A stretch of 64,000 bases of DNA from Imbricaverruca yamaguchii (Eukaryota; Arthropoda; Thecostraca; Neoverrucidae). The stretch covers positions 146,001 to 210,000 of the forward strand of contig JAOTOL010001547.1 in assembly GCA_034440575.1 (NCBI GenBank), given 5' to 3'. Shown piece by piece: positions 24,546-40,110 of the stretch. Each line of letters begins with the position of its first letter. Position 1 is the stretch's first letter. A program made the translations under genes and the position numbers. The notes below the pieces were generated by a model, which made no database searches, had not been told where the DNA came from, and saw nothing but the letters and a program-made list of their open reading frames with translations.

Positions 24546-24662
24546 TTTCGCTGAGCCTTGACCCCACCGCCGTCACAATGACGTCTCGTCTGCTTCTCGG
24601 GCAGCCGGGACCGACCCAGCCGGACCAACGCTGCCGCGCCCGCCCGCCGGCTCGTCAGGCGC

Positions 24663-24800
24663 ACGTACTGCTGTCCCTGTCCCTGATGGACGGCGGCGAC
24701 GACTCGGCAGGCGCACGCATTGCTGTCCCTGTCCCTGATGGACGGCGGCGACGACTCGACAGGCACATGCACTGCCGTCCCAGTCCCTGATGGGCGGTGT
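24663..24800. repeat. Short tandem repeat, 52-bp unit, 2.5 copies
   Basis: TGCTGTCCCTGTCCCTGATG recurs at 24669, 24721 and (diverged) 24773, with GGACGGCGGCGACGACTCG between. Confidence 0.9.
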
Positions 24801-25029
24801 TGCGTCTTGGCCCTGCCACCAACCCTGGCCGGACATGGCCGGAGGTGCCGCCGCAGCCAGCCTCTCCGGTAACGGGCTCATTGACCTGTTATCTTTGCTC
24901 GGTACCAGTACATTCGTTACGGATGACTCCGTATGGTGCTCGGTCCCGCACGTACTCGCAGTGCGCAGTATGTCTGTGTGACGGCTGGCTGGCAGGTGCC
25001 GCCTGCAGGCCGAGTCCGGCCGTGTGGCC

Positions 25030-25175
25030 GTGGCTGGCCGACCGTCGCCGCCCCCCCCCTCCAACCCCCGCCCGTAGTGTCGCCGAGTCGTCGCCCCCCT
25101 CCAACCCCCGCCCGTAGTGTCGCCGAGTCGCCGCCCCCTCCAACCCCCGCCTGTAGTGTCGCCGAGTCGTCGCCC
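25030..25175. repeat. Short tandem repeat, 39-40-bp unit, 3 copies
   Basis: CCAACCCCCGCCCGTAGTGT occurs at 25061 and 25101, and a variant at 25140, separated by CGCCGAGTCGTCGCC. Confidence 0.9.
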
Positions 25176-25394
25176 CGCCCATCTGGCCGATCTGCCCTCC
25201 ACCAGCCGCGTCTCGCCCCAGGGCGCATGTCGTGTCACGATAGCAGTTGACTGTGCACCAGGCGGTGCAGCTCCGTGACCTCGAGGTCACGTCTCCACCC
25301 ACAGGCTCCGGGCCGCCGAGCGTGAGAGCCTCAGACGGCGCCTCTGGCCGCAGCAATACTCATCCGAACACTGCACCGCCCTGTGTGGCCGCAA

Positions 25395-25790
25395 CATCCC
25401 AACACAACATTCGGGTATACCGCCGCGCCTCCGTCCTCATTCCAACATTCGGCTGTACCGCCGCATCTCAGTCCTCATTCCAACACAACATTCGGCTATA
25501 CCGCCGCGCCTCAGTCCTCATCCCAACACAACATTCGGCTATACCGCCGCGCCTCAGTCCTCATTCCAACACAACATTCGGCTATACCGCCGCGCCTCAG
25601 TCCTCATTCCAACACAACATTCGGCTATACCGCCGCGCCTCCGTCCTCATTCCAACACAACATTCGGCTATACCCCCGCGCCTCAGTCCTCATTCCAACA
25701 CAACATTCGGCTTTGTCTCCGCGCCTCATTCCTCATTCCAACACAACATTCGGCTACACCGTCGCACCTCGTTCCTCATCGTGCCAACGC
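25395..25790. repeat. Minisatellite, 43-bp unit, about 9 copies
   Basis: Units contain AACATTCGGCTATACCGCCG and CTCAGTCCTCATTCCAACAC, with decay toward both ends. The 253-codon plus-strand frame over it is a by-product. Confidence 0.95.
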
Positions 25791-26755
25791 GTATGTGCAA
25801 TACGCCTGTCGCTGTGACGGACACATTCCGCAGATATCGCATCGCCGACCAATGCACGACTATCATTGCGGAGCATTTAGCAGCCTTGTCTCCTCCACGT
25901 ACTCTGCGTATTTTTGAGACCGGTAGTAGTTTGCATGACCAGGGGAGAGGGTACTTGAGTGGGCGTGCCTGCGCTTCCAGCATAGCATCGAATGTTGATA
26001 GTTACTAGTTACTGCTGCAGGATGCCCATTCGCTGAACCGGTGGGACCGAACAATTTTGGTACAAGCTTTATACGTTTAGTGCTACTAACCGGCCAGCGT
26101 GATGATACCGGAAAGTGCTTTTCTGTGTGTTCGTTCATTAACACTAATTATAAGTGTGATCCAGTGATGGCAGCACCGCAGTCTGATCACCACCTGGCGT
26201 TTTCCCCACTCGTTGCAGCATGAGAACCAATCTGCTGGCCCATCGTTGGCTGTCATGAATGTCAGAAGGTACTTTTGCACACATCTAAATTTGACTAAGC
26301 ACAAGTGAGATCGAAGTTTCCCAATCACTAATCGAACAAATGAACCGAGTAGATCAGCTACCCCTCGATTATCAGACAGGTTGTAGAAATTCCATCTTGG
26401 CAGAAATTACATCAAATTCCGGCTTGGTAATCAGCATGACGGGCACCGTTCTCAGGTGTACAGCTCCATATATGGGTGTGTGGCGTTTGTGGCTGTCGGC
26501 TGGTGATTGTGTGTAACGGCGCGATACCCAGCAACCGTGTAACGGGTAGCTTTGAGTCAAAATATCAGTTTGCACCTTCCATTGAATCTTGAGCACAATC
26601 ACAAATTAGTTAATTGTCAAGCAGAACAATTCAACCTCCAAACGACAAAAAGGAGAGGAAATGTTCTGGAGAGGGAGAGGGAGAGGTTCTGGATGTCAAA
26701 ATTCCTCAAGCAGCCTAGTTTTCCAGCCTTGGTCTGACGTAACTTCCTATAGTCC
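25791..26755. other. Unassigned sequence
   Basis: No recognisable gene or element on either strand. A short GAGAGGGAGAGG run lies near 26670. Confidence 0.4.
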
Positions 26756-27120
26756 GACATGCCTCAAACCCCGGTGTAACTTCTTTTTGTCTCTCATACT
26801 TCGGGGCCGTGATCTTTTGTGACCTTTATGGTTCGTCACGCCTCAGGGTTGTGACCCGGTGTGACCTCCATGGTTTGTCACACCTCGGGGCCATGGTTCG
26901 GTCTGACCTCTATGGTCCCACATGCCTCAGGACCGTGATTTCGTGTTGTCTCTATGATTCATCGCACCCCGGAGTTGTGGTCCGATGTGACCTCTTCAAT
27001 TCATCACGCCCCATCGTTCGGTGTCTCCGACGTGACCCTATTATTCGTCACGCCCCATGGTACGGTGTGACCTCTACCATTCGTCACTCCCCAGGGCTGT
27101 GGTCCGGTATCACCTGATGA
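26756..27120. repeat. Degenerate minisatellite, 42-43-bp unit, about 8 copies
   Basis: TGTGACCTCTATGG, TTCGTCACGCC and variants recur about every 42 bp with CAGGGTTGTG-like spacers. Confidence 0.8.
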
Positions 27121-27254
27121 GAGCCGGCGGTATCACATTTGACCCTCCACTATCTCACGGGGTCACCAGTATCGTCTGATCAGTACCGGCCACCGAACCT
27201 CTGGCGCCTCATAGCATTTCTCGGAGTCCATCATGGCGCTGCCTTTGGTCCAGG

Positions 27255-27385
27255 CTGTTGGTCTCGGTACGGTGCGCGCTATCTCAGAGTACAGTCAGTT
27301 CTGTCAGTCTCGGTACAATGTGCGCTATCTCAGAGTACAGTCAGTGCTGTCAGTCTCGGTACAGTGTGCGTTATCTCAGAGGAGA
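27255..27385. repeat. Short tandem repeat, 46-47-bp unit, 2.7 copies
   Basis: GTCTCGGTACGGTGCGC and CTATCTCAGAGTACAGTCAG repeat nearly exactly three times. Confidence 0.9.
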
Positions 27386-28955
27386 ATCCGGGCATGTTGT
27401 GCTCCACTACCTGACGGGTGCGAGGAAAACTGGTGCTGACACCGCGCCGACCTAGTCCATCGTGCGGCAACAAAGGTCATGCAATGGTTCAACGATTCTA
27501 CATTTCGTCAGTGTTTAGGTAGACGGACAGTTTTCACATCTGGGCTCCTTGTTGTTCTTTTTGTGCTCCATGCCGACTCGTGGTAGACTTTTTATGCCTT
27601 TACGGTCGACGTAAAGCTTCCATGCCTTTATTCTGAGCAGGGTAAGGCTCCGAATGGCGATCCGCGGAGCTGGACTGTCTGGACCTAGAGCTGGTAATCT
27701 GCTGAGGACCCTATGAGTGAGATCGTTTTTTTCCTTCTAGAATATATATCAAAGATGTTCGTTTAGAGCTCAAAGCTGTTCGAATCACATCTATTACGCT
27801 AGCGTTATTTTGCATTCTGTGGAGACACGCAAAATGGCAAATAGGAATTTCGTTCTTTTTCTGCTGCACAGTGTTGCAAGTAAGGTCACGTACAACAAGG
27901 CACTTAAGAAATTCAACAGCAACGAAAAGGTCTCGGTGTCCCTAACTGTGACCTGGGTCCCAACAGGAACCCGTGATACCCCAACTGCAGCCGGAGACAC
28001 CCAACAACAGTCAGAGGACCAGAACGGCGAACCGGGGCCCAAGAGCAGCTTACGGCATGCATGTGGATACCACCTTGTCTTGGGTGCCAATAGCGATCCA
28101 GGACACCCAACAGCAACCAGGGACCTCCACACGGTGACCCGGGACCCTCAGCAGTGACCTTGAACTCCCTGCAGCGATTCTTGGTCTCCAGCATCAACAG
28201 AGGGTCTCAAAATTACGGCCATACATGAATCAAAATTGTTTGATAAAAACGCTGGCTCTGCTCCGTGTGTGATCAGGTCAGTGAGATACAGCTGGAAATG
28301 TCTGGGAAGTGTGGTGTGAACGTTCGTGTGGGTGCGTGCGCATTCAGGTATGCACACATATGATCTGTCTGAACTATTTATGTAACCTGCACAACACAAC
28401 AACACAACAAATCACTTGTATTTTTCATTGTCCTCTTTCGGGACCTTATGTGCGCCACTGACCTGATTCGTAACTGTCAGCAAGTATGAAAACCGCAATG
28501 CTGTAGACTTTGGGTCCCTCGGGCAGTTACGACGCAGCGCTTCTGATTGAAATTTCTGTTTTAGTGATTCCATGATGTCACAAAAAGCGCATTAACTACA
28601 ACTTTCACGCCCGGTTACATAAGCTAGTGATGCCAAGGAAATAACAGTTCTTCTTTTTCCTTTTTTAGTTTTTATTTTTCCAACAACAGCGTGCGCCTAC
28701 ATCACGGCCACCTTGAACAAAGTGGACAAATGTGGTAACGCGAACACCGCTGACCTTTATGAAACGAGGTATTCCCCTCTGCCTGTGCCTCGTGCCTACT
28801 ATCGGTGTGAAGTATTCCAGTATTCCAGAACAGTGTGGGCTCCCACTTGCCCATCAACTGTCATGGATCTCAGGGCTTCAAGGACATTGTCATCGAACGC
28901 GAATCACAATGCTCCTGCACTCGCGGTCTGTTCGACGCTTGAGCTGTTTTTGATC
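27386..28955. other. Unassigned sequence
   Basis: No supported gene. Between 27940 and 28165 there is faint repetition of GACACCCAACAGCAACCAGG-like words, a decayed short-period array. Confidence 0.4.
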
Positions 28956-28959
28956 GCCA

Positions 28960-29235
28960 AAAACGCTCCAAGCGAGACGGCTCTACGCCGCTGGCGTCTT
29001 GCTGCTGCTGCCGTCGGCACCGTCCGCGCCGGCGGCTCCGTGTGACGTCATCAGTGACGTCACGAGCCGCGGTGCGGCGGTGTCGGGCAGCTACAGACAA
29101 GGCAATGCGAGCGGCTGGCGGTGTCACCTAAGCGGCGGCACAGCGTCACCTGGTGTGTTTACCGTCACGCGTCACGCCCCCCCCATCTCCCCCATCCAGC
29201 CCGACACACCTCGCTGGAGCGGCTTGCCGCCGGCG
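28960..29235. promoter_or_regulatory. CpG-rich island with paired CRE palindromes
   Basis: TGACGTCA at 29043-29050 and 29055-29062, 12 bp apart (about one helical turn), inside a GC- and CpG-rich block flanked by AT-richer DNA. A promoter or enhancer role is inferred; no adjacent gene is identified. Confidence 0.35.
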
Positions 29236-29299
29236 TTCGCCCAGCGAATCTTTTGAATACGTATTTGTTTTTTTATAGCTATTGTAATTGCTTCCTGTC

Positions 29300-29610
29300 G
29301 TTTGCCGTGTAGCGTATGCTCTGCCTGGCTCAACGTAGCCTGCTCGGTGCATTGTGACCTAGCTGGCACAGCGGTCTGCCTGGAGCAGTGTACCTTACCT
29401 GACGCAGCGCGAGCTACCTGGCGTAATCTAGTCTACTTGGCGCAGTGTACGTGCCTGGCGCGCTGTAGTCTGCCTGGCGCAGTACAGTCTGCCTGACGCG
29501 CTGTGGTCTATCCGGTGCTGTGATACTGACGCAATGTGGTCTGCCTGGTGCAGCGTGGCCTACCTGGTGCATGGTGACCTGCCTGGCACGGTTGGCACAC
29601 CTGACACTGC
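29300..29610. repeat. Degenerate array, about 24-bp unit
   Basis: Words like GTCTGCCTGGCGCAGTG, CTACCTGGTGCA and CTGCCTGGCAC recur about every 22-26 bp. Confidence 0.75.
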
Positions 29611-31939
<2,329 letters not shown>

Positions 31940-32219
31940 GACGCAGTATTTCGTCTGGATCGGCGAATTTCTCCTAAAAATGCTCCCTACATCGCATGCA
32001 AAAATAGACGTTGACACATACGACAACTTGAGTTCATCAAAATACAAGAAACTGAATGTGGAATGTTTTCTGAAATAAAGTAATGCTAATTACTTTTGCA
32101 TATCCAAAACATCCCCGAATCCAAAAACCTTGCCTCGTCCGGCATGAAACCGGTGTAACATCATGGCATCATGGGCGTATGTAAGTATGCACCGTCATTG
32201 TCATGTTGCTCTGGCTCGG

Positions 32220-32690
32220 AAAAATCACCCTTGTGTCTCAACATCCGGCAGAGATCCGAATGAAATAAAGCTGGGGCCTGAAAAATTCGTCGAAAATAGC
32301 AATCAATTAAAGTCCAGACAATCGCTCTGTAGTCCCCAATATCGAGACAGAGGCCGTAGCATCGCATGGGCCCCCGATAAGACGTGCGGCGCCAGAGGAG
32401 TGCGGGGACATGTTGCACTGGGTCCCACAAAGCTTGCGTCGGAGTTCGCAAGTCGTACCGGGACCCGGAAAAGCGGCCCGGACCGATACAAGTTCATAAC
32501 AGGTTACAAAAAAAATATCACCGAGCCCAGAACATTCGCATCGGGGCCCGACAGCTTGTGTTGGGGCCCTGAAAACGCGTATCTGTGCCCGAAAAAAATT
32601 CCGCTGGGGATCCGAAAAAGTGCACCGGACCCTGAAAATCACGCTTAGGTCCGACACATTATTGTTCGATACCCCAAAGAAAAAATGCAT
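32220..32690. repeat. Degenerate GGGCC/AAAATC repeat, block 2
   Basis: Words such as TCGGGGCCCG, GGGGCCTGAAAA, CCGGACCCTGAAAATC and CCGAAAA recur at roughly 30 bp. Same vocabulary as the blocks at 6.8-7.5 and 38.6-40.1 kb. Confidence 0.6.
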
Positions 32691-32794
32691 AGGGTAACAA
32701 CTATATAAAGCTTGTGTCCAGATATGTTCAGCAGAAAGGATTATTATTCCAGGGAATTGTTTTTATAAATAATTTAATTACCCATCTACAAAAA

Positions 32795-33665
32795 GGTGAC
32801 CCATCAAAAATTGTAACTACAGACCAATTAGTATTCGTCCATATATATAAAAAATGTTAGAAAAGATAATCTACAACCAACTCTTGGAACATTTAACCCT
32901 ACATAATTTACTTTCAGACATGCAATTTGGTTTCAGAAAAGAGAGGTCCACATACATGCCTCTACTCTTAATACAGAGCCTGATTACTAAAGGATTTGAA
33001 AATAGTGAATATGTTGTAGGAATTTACCTTGACTTGAGAAAGGCGTTTGATGCCGTTGACAAAGAAATATTGTGTGAAAAAAATGAAAAACCTAGGGTGT
33101 AAAGGGAAATGCAATCAAAATAATACAGTCATATTTATCAGGAAGAATAAAAGCCACAACAATAAATGACAGAGCCTCTACATTCAGAAAAATTGACATG
33201 GGTCTGCCACAAGGCTCAATTTTAGGCCCCTTACTCTTTATAATATGTATAAATGATATTGTAAATCTACATGTAGAATGTGAGACATTTCTATATACTG
33301 ATGACACTGCCATTTTTCAAAAGCACTGACTGTACAGAGCTTCATCACAGGATCGCAAATTCCTTGCGAACAATTTCGCAATGGCTACATTCAAATCTTT
33401 TGTCATTAAATGAATCCAAAACTGTATACCAGATATATAACGATCACAAAACAGATATTGATATCCAGATTGAATTTAATAGAATTTATATTTTACATCA
33501 GAATCCGGTAAAATACCTTGGTGTATGAATAGATGAAAATTTGGAATTTGCATCCCATATCAGCAGTGTCTCAAACAAGATAAGTCGCAACATAGGAATG
33601 ATATCAAAAATTAAATAGCTCCTAGGAAAAAATCACCTCCTAAAATTGTATAATGCACTAATTCG
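32795..33665 (+). mobile_element. Decayed LINE reverse transcriptase, second family
   Basis: The pieces follow the RT domain of jockey/CR1-group non-LTR elements in order. NYRPISIRP (with a stop after it) leads to LEKIIYNQLLEHL, then QFGFRKERST. Motif A is YLDLRKAFDAVD, and GLPQGSILGPLLF is the motif B region. FLYTDDTA is motif C, with YTDD where YADD or YVDD is usual. SQWLHSNLLSLNESKT and KYLGV with the downstream thumb-like region complete it. Frameshifts lie near 32820, 33090 and 33320, and stops at 33526-33528 and 33616-33618, so it is dead. AT-rich and unlike the GC-richer CR1 family in the window. Endonuclease and 3' end not found. Confidence 0.9.
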
Positions 33666-36207
33666 TCGTTGTCGGGTCTCAAAAACGCTCTTGAGGACTA
33701 ATAAGTTGTACTGTGAGCACAAAATGCGCCATTAAACAAAACAAAAAACGCAACTGGCCCTAAAAGAGCACAGAAGCAGCGCTCGTTTCTGTCCGGCAGC
33801 CACTCTGTAAGAATACTGTGATGTACAAACTGGGCTCGAGGCCCCTGACGAAGCCAAGCGGATAAGTACCTAAGGCACAAGACCATCATATGGCAGCAAT
33901 TATCAAAATGCAAGTGGTCTGGCAGAAACCGCAGAAACGGATGAAATGTGTCGAATGCGAAGAATGCGCAGACGGGTGTACACGTGCACAAATGTTGACG
34001 TGGTGACGACTGGTCGTTTTCGATTATCGTGCGTGAAATGAGGAATAAAATAACATGTTGAAGCTATTTTCACCGGACTAAGTTCAACAATTGATTCAGC
34101 AGGAACTACCCATAAAAACATTCAACAATGAGAAGTGGCTGAATTCTGGTAACATAAAACCGATGGTGGTAGGTTGAGTCTCCTCCCCCTTCCCACCCAC
34201 CCACATAAAATTATATGCGCATTAATGATTTGAGTTGGAGACAAAAATGAACCTCTGGAAAGATAGTTCTTGGAATCTGATGACTGAAAGGAAAGGTTAA
34301 TAGAGGTCGGAAGCACTACAAATCCGTCGCCCTCCCTCTTACGCAAATTTTAGGCATCTCACTGGGGGTCGGGTTAGGCAGGCGCCGGAAGTTGCGTCCC
34401 CCCTCCCTACTCCTAGCCGACGGGTTAGATCTGCCAGTGTTTCTCTCTGCGGCCGATTCCACCCGATGATGACGATCGACCGCTGTGCATCTTCTCTACC
34501 TCGAATATAATCTCACCCTGAATTCGACGAAATGCACACTGGGACAATGATGATGTAGGCGAAAAGCACCGTACTTGTACAGTGAGGCGTGGTAAGTGCC
34601 GTGGCCGTGGCAACGTCCTGTGGTGGCCGGCGGTGTGTGGTGCGAATCGTCGGCTCCGCCGACCCGCTGCAATCGAGCCGAGATGTCGGTGGATGGGCAG
34701 ATCCTTTTCAGTGCTATTTTGTTAATCTTCTTTTTTCCCTGTCAATGAAAGCCATCTTTGTGCTTCGTTTGTGTCTACTGCTCACTAACTTAGCCTAGTC
34801 TGGCGGGATCGCACGCAACTTGTGATACATGGACAACTGGAGTATGCAGCGTAGCAGGCATTCATATCTGAGATGGGTTGCATTTAATTAGGTTGCTACT
34901 CGAAATTTGGTTAATTAATCACGAAGCATGGGTTGGAAACTAATCATTTTCAACAATATATCGCCAATGTTTTTGGGGATCTGGAGGTGAAACCAAATCT
35001 CGTTCGACATTTCCATAGGTTTTATATAATTATAATCCACTAGGAGATACAAATCAATCAGAATAAAGTTCACTCCTGCTTGCAATGGTACCATTTGCTT
35101 ACAACCTGCGATTGATCAGTGAGGATGTACTTTTGATGGGTCATGGAAGTCTAACATTTTTTTCTTCGAAATGTGCATGACGCTCTAAAATATGCTTGTG
35201 CAACCTAACCCCAATCTTCACATAGCATAACTGCTCAAATCTACATGTTGGTTGGTTGGTTATATTGGCTTAGGGGCGCATCGACTGCTTCGGTCATACA
35301 GCGCCTAATGTATGGATGTTCGATGATGCGTCACGGGAAAACCAACAATGTTTACAGATCTGTGCTGTCTCAAAGTGATGTTCTTGCTTGTTCTTCTTGT
35401 TTGTTAACTTTAAGTACTTTTTGCATCAGGAAATAAGCAACTGAGTGGAAGAATCTCAGCATGACTGAACGGCCTGAGCTACCTTTTGATATGACTCCCA
35501 GCAGAATGAAAAATAGTTCAACTTCGCGCGCTTTCGCACATGTTGTTAATATAATGAATCTTTATACGAATGTTCATGTACTGAAGGTTGCAATTAGCAT
35601 TATGTAAATGGCGGAGGAAGCACCTAAACAGTGCGTAAATATAGCTTCCACGTACCCAAAAAAATTGTTCCTAGGTATGACTTAGTCCATTGTCGTATTT
35701 TCCGTCCGGAGAAAGCAGTCGCGATACAGAAAAAAGGCAGGATTTCTGCCGGCGGCGAATGATTATGAATCCCGAAATACATGTCGTATTTATCACGGCA
35801 GAAAATTAATTTCCCTTTCGTGATGGTTATTTTTCTGAAAAACTCTTCTGAATGTATATTTCCTCAAGCTCAGACGTAAATAGTGGCGAATACGTTCACC
35901 ACTAGCTGCTCCACTACGTATCGAAACATTGCAAGAATATGACTAATTGCTGGGATAAGAATATGAGCAGGGATCTACATTACCAGCGCCACTATATTGA
36001 ATGTATGTACGAGCAGTTTCGTGCAGAGTGGGAACGGTAAGGAGCCTGTTCGTCTGTCATCTGGCATCTGGCAACTGGCATCTTGAAATTGAGCTGCACA
36101 AGAATCGGCTTCGGGCACCAGCAGTGGCCTGCTTCTTCTGTTTACATTAAGTCGGTCGGGGTTTTGTGTATGCGAAGTCGGACTCGGATGACCCGTCCGC
36201 ACGGTGC
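33666..36207. other. Unassigned sequence
   Basis: No recognisable gene, RNA or element on either strand. AT-rich from about 34800 to 35970. Confidence 0.4.
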
Positions 36208-37010
36208 ACTGAACCTAGCGACGACACCTACATGGCGCGCTAAATTTAGCGACGATACCTTCTATATAGCGCGCTTAATCTAATAACGCACCTTGCATGT
36301 AGCGCTCTGAATCCAATAACGCACCTTGCATGCAGCGCGTTGAATCTAATAGCACACATTGCATGGAACGCACTGAATCTAATAACACACCTTGCATGAA
36401 GGAAACTGAATTTAATAACGCACCGTGTATGTGGCACACTGAATATGATAACACGCACTGGATGAAGCACACTGAATCTAATAACACACATTTGATGTAT
36501 CACACTGAATCTAATAATACACCTTGCATGTATCACACTGAATCTAATAAGACATCTTGCATCCAGCGCACTGAATCTTCTAAAACACCTTGCATGTAGC
36601 ACATTAAATATAATAACACGCCTTGCATATGTCGCACTGCATCCAATAGCACGCATGTGGCACACTTAATTTAATAACACACCTTGCAGGTAGCACACTG
36701 AATCTAGTAGCATATCTTGCATGTAGCACACTGAATATAATAACACACCTGGCATTACCACATTGAATATAACAACATACATTGCATTTAGCGCACTGAA
36801 TCTAATAACACACATCGCATGTAGCACACGGAATCTGATAAACCACCTTGCATGTAGCACACTGAATATAATAGCACGCATGACATGTAGCACACTGAAT
36901 ATAGTTACACACCTTGCATGTAGCACACTGAATCTAATAACACACCATGCATGTAGCCCACTGAACCCAATAACACACCTTTCATGTAGCGTGCTGAATG
37001 CGATGACATA
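36208..37010. repeat. Minisatellite, 33-bp unit, about 22 copies
   Basis: The core words CACACTGAATCTAATAACAC and ACCTTGCATGTAG recur every 33 bp, more diverged at the left end (CGACGATACC forms). The period is a multiple of 3, hence 11-residue repeats in the open frames. Confidence 0.93.
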
Positions 37011-37264
37011 AGCCAGACACCAATGCTAAAGTGTGACATCATTAATGCGGTCGCCATGAATGGCACGCCAAGGTGTGACAGATTATTTTCATGTAGTTAA
37101 GTGCCCTGGTATGGTGCGGTGGTCAAGATAGGATCCAGTCGGCTCGTTTCCGGTTGCCTGGAAGCGGTGCCGGTCTTGTGCTCGGCTGCACACACACATT
37201 GCATACCATGGCAGCTTGTTGTCCGATCATGCACGAGCGTCCAGCCGAGCTGCAATACCGTGCC

Positions 37265-38215
37265 GGTATCAGCGCCTGATATCGTGGTCAGTCGGCCTAG
37301 CAGCTGGCCCTGTGTGTCCCCATCAGCGCCTGACATCGTGGTCGGCCCGGCAGCTGGTCATGTGTGTCCCCATCAGCGCCTGACATCGTGGTCGGCCCGG
37401 CAGCTAGCCCTGTGTGTCCCCATCAGCGCCTGACATCGTGGTCGGCCCGGCACCAGGCCCTGTTGTCCCCATCAGCGCCTGACATCGTGGTGTCGGCCCG
37501 GCAGCTGGTCATGTGTGTCCCCATCAGCGCCTGACATCGTGGTCGGCCCGGCACCAGGCCCTGTATGTCCCCATCAGCGCCTGACATCGTGGTCGGCCCG
37601 GCATCAGGCCTGTTGTCCCATAGCGCCTGACATCGTGGTGCCGGCAGCTGGTCATGTGTGTCTCCACCAGCGCCTGACATCGTGGTCGGCCCGGCATCAG
37701 GCTTTGTGTGTCCCCATCAGCGCCTGACATCGTGGTCAGTCGGCCTAGCAGCTGGTCATGTGTGTCCCCATCAGCGCCTGATATCGTGGTCGGCCCGGCA
37801 GCTAGCCCTGTGTGTCCCCATCAGCGCCTGACATCGTGGTCAGTCGGCCTAGCAGCTGGTCATGTGTGTCCCCATCAGCGCCTGACATCGTGGTCGGCCC
37901 GGCAGCTAGCCTTGTGTGTCCCCATCAGCGCCTGACATCGTGGTCGGCCCGGCAGCTAGCCTTGTGTGTCCCCATCAGCGCCTGACATCGTGGTCGGCCC
38001 GGCAGCTAGCCTTGTGTGTCCCCATCAGCGCCTGACATCGTGGTCGGCCCGGCAGCTAGCCCTGTGTGTCCCCATCAGCGCCTGATATCGTGGTCGGCCC
38101 GGCACCAGGCCCTGTATGTCCCCATCAGCGCCTGACCTCGTGGTCGGCCCGGCACCAGGCCCTGTATGTCCCCATCAGCGCCTGACATCGTGGTCCGCCG
38201 GCCCGGCAGCGGGCC
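37265..38215. repeat. Minisatellite, about 50-bp unit, about 19 copies
   Basis: CAGCGCCTGACATCGTGGTC and GGCCCGGCAGCTAGCC with TGTGTGTCCCCAT recur; unit length varies (about 45-55 bp) through small indels. Variant types (CACCAGG, CATCAGG, AGCTGG, AGCTAG) are interspersed and partly in runs. Confidence 0.95.
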
Positions 38216-38579
38216 TTGTACCCCATCTACCTTTGCGGTGAGCAGGTGTCGGCCCATTGTGCTAGACGAGGAGCCCCGTCAGGCAATGAGCACATTCCCG
38301 TCGGATTGGCGACGGCCCCCGGCTGGCTGGTCGGCCAGCGGCTGACCACTTATCGGCCACGCTTCACGTGACTCATGGCCACTCTGACCTCGGCAGTGTC
38401 CTGATGATGTCATCGGCTGCCGCCGCGCACGTCGGGTCGTCCCCAGCTGTGCAGCGGCGTCTGTAGCCATGCCGGGCTAGTTCCAGCTGGGCGTGGTCGT
38501 CCCCAGCTGTGCTGTGTTATCCCCAGTTGTATGGTGTCCCCTAGCTGTGCTGTTTCTTAGCTAGTTTTTAGTCATGGGT

Positions 38580-40110
38580 AGCTTCTAGGCTAAACAGTTT
38601 CGCGGCCCCCACCCCTAAAAAAGACTCCGACCCCAAAAGACAGACCGGGCCCCCAAAATCACGCTGGGCTGCAAAAGGTCGAGCCGGGGCCACTGATAAT
38701 GGCTCTGGGGCCTCCAGAGAATCTGACCGGGGATCCTGAAATTCACGCTAGGGTGGTCGGCAGGTTACACCGGGCCTCAAAAGTATCATCGGGAACAATC
38801 AATAAATGCAGCCGAGGCAGCGAAAAAAAATAGTCCGGACATCAAAAATCACTCTTGAGTCCCAACACTCCCTTCAAACGAAACCAGGACGTCTCGGGCC
38901 CTCAAAGGCGTGTCGAGGCCACTAAAACACGCAATACGCATCCCAACAAATGACGACATCGTTCAAAAATCGCACTTAGACCAAGAAACATCGCGCCGCT
39001 GCCCTTGAAAATCACAACAGGGGCCCAAGAAGTCGTATCGGAGCCCCACAAGTCGCAGATGGCTTCCCGAAAATCATTTCCTGCTCGAAATGTCACTCTG
39101 CGGCCACAAAAGGTGCGTCAGAGACACCAAAAAAAATCGAGGAGTAGAAAAGAAGCGCGCTGTAGCACCGAAAAAAAAATCCACCAAAAGCCAGAAGAAT
39201 TGTACCCAGGCCCAAAAATATCGCGCAGGAGACCTGCAGAAAATAGAAGGCGTCCCCCAAAAAATCATAATGGGATTCCATCGAGTCGACCTAAGCATTG
39301 CAAAATTCAAAACAGGTCAAGAAAAAGGATCTACTAAGGTGCTTTTTACTCTGAAGAGTGCCATCGGTAAAAAATATCGTTAAGCAGCCGCAGTTCCATA
39401 CCAAAGAGACAAGTGCAAAAGCAAACCCCTCCATCCTCAAGAGGTGTACTTCCAAGAACTCAAAAATCGTGCCCCCACCCTCCTCCCTCACAAAAAAAGT
39501 TTCCCAAAAAATGGTTTTGGAGCCCACAAATTCTCTTCCGTGGCCTCAGAATTAGAGGTTATAAATAAGCACATGGAGCATGAAAATTTGTACCGGGCCC
39601 AAAAATTTGCGCCGGGATCACCAAAATCGCGCTGGGGCTCAGATAATGCATAGCCCTCCCCCACCAAAAAAAATTAACACCAAGCCCCCAAATATCATGC
39701 TGGGAATTAATACTTATGTCGGTAGACCCACAAATGCTGGCCGGGACACAACAAATTTCCATCAGGGCTCCAAAAATTAGCGTCGTTGGCCCCAAATATG
39801 CCCAGCATAGCCTCAAATTCGCATCAGAACCTGACAAGAATGAAGCCGGTGCCCTTAAAAATAAAGAAAGTTCCCGAAAGAAATAAATGTCTGAGTCAGG
39901 AAAATTGTTAATTAGCCCAAACATCACCAGATGCCTTAATAAATCGCATACGGCACCAAAAAACACACTGGAGCTCGAAAAATCACAGCGGGGCAAGACA
40001 AAATATCGTCATGAGCCCGAACAATCCGGACGTTGCTCGGACATCACATAATTCTGAAGAAGCCACCAAAAACTGCGTCGAGCCGGAAACCTAGAGCCAG
40101 AAACAGAGGT
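38580..40110. repeat. Degenerate GGGCC/AAAATC repeat, block 3
   Basis: About 1.5 kb of words such as CCCCAAAATCACGCTGGG, AAAAGGTCGAGCCGGGGCC, GGCCCAAAAATTTGCGCCGGG and CCAAAATCGCGCTGGGGC at roughly 30-35 bp. Strongly diverged and the largest of three related blocks. Confidence 0.65.

Noticed and set aside
25247..26008. 253-codon plus-strand frame
   Set aside because: Mostly the 43-bp minisatellite read in one frame, with no recognisable domain in the unique tail.
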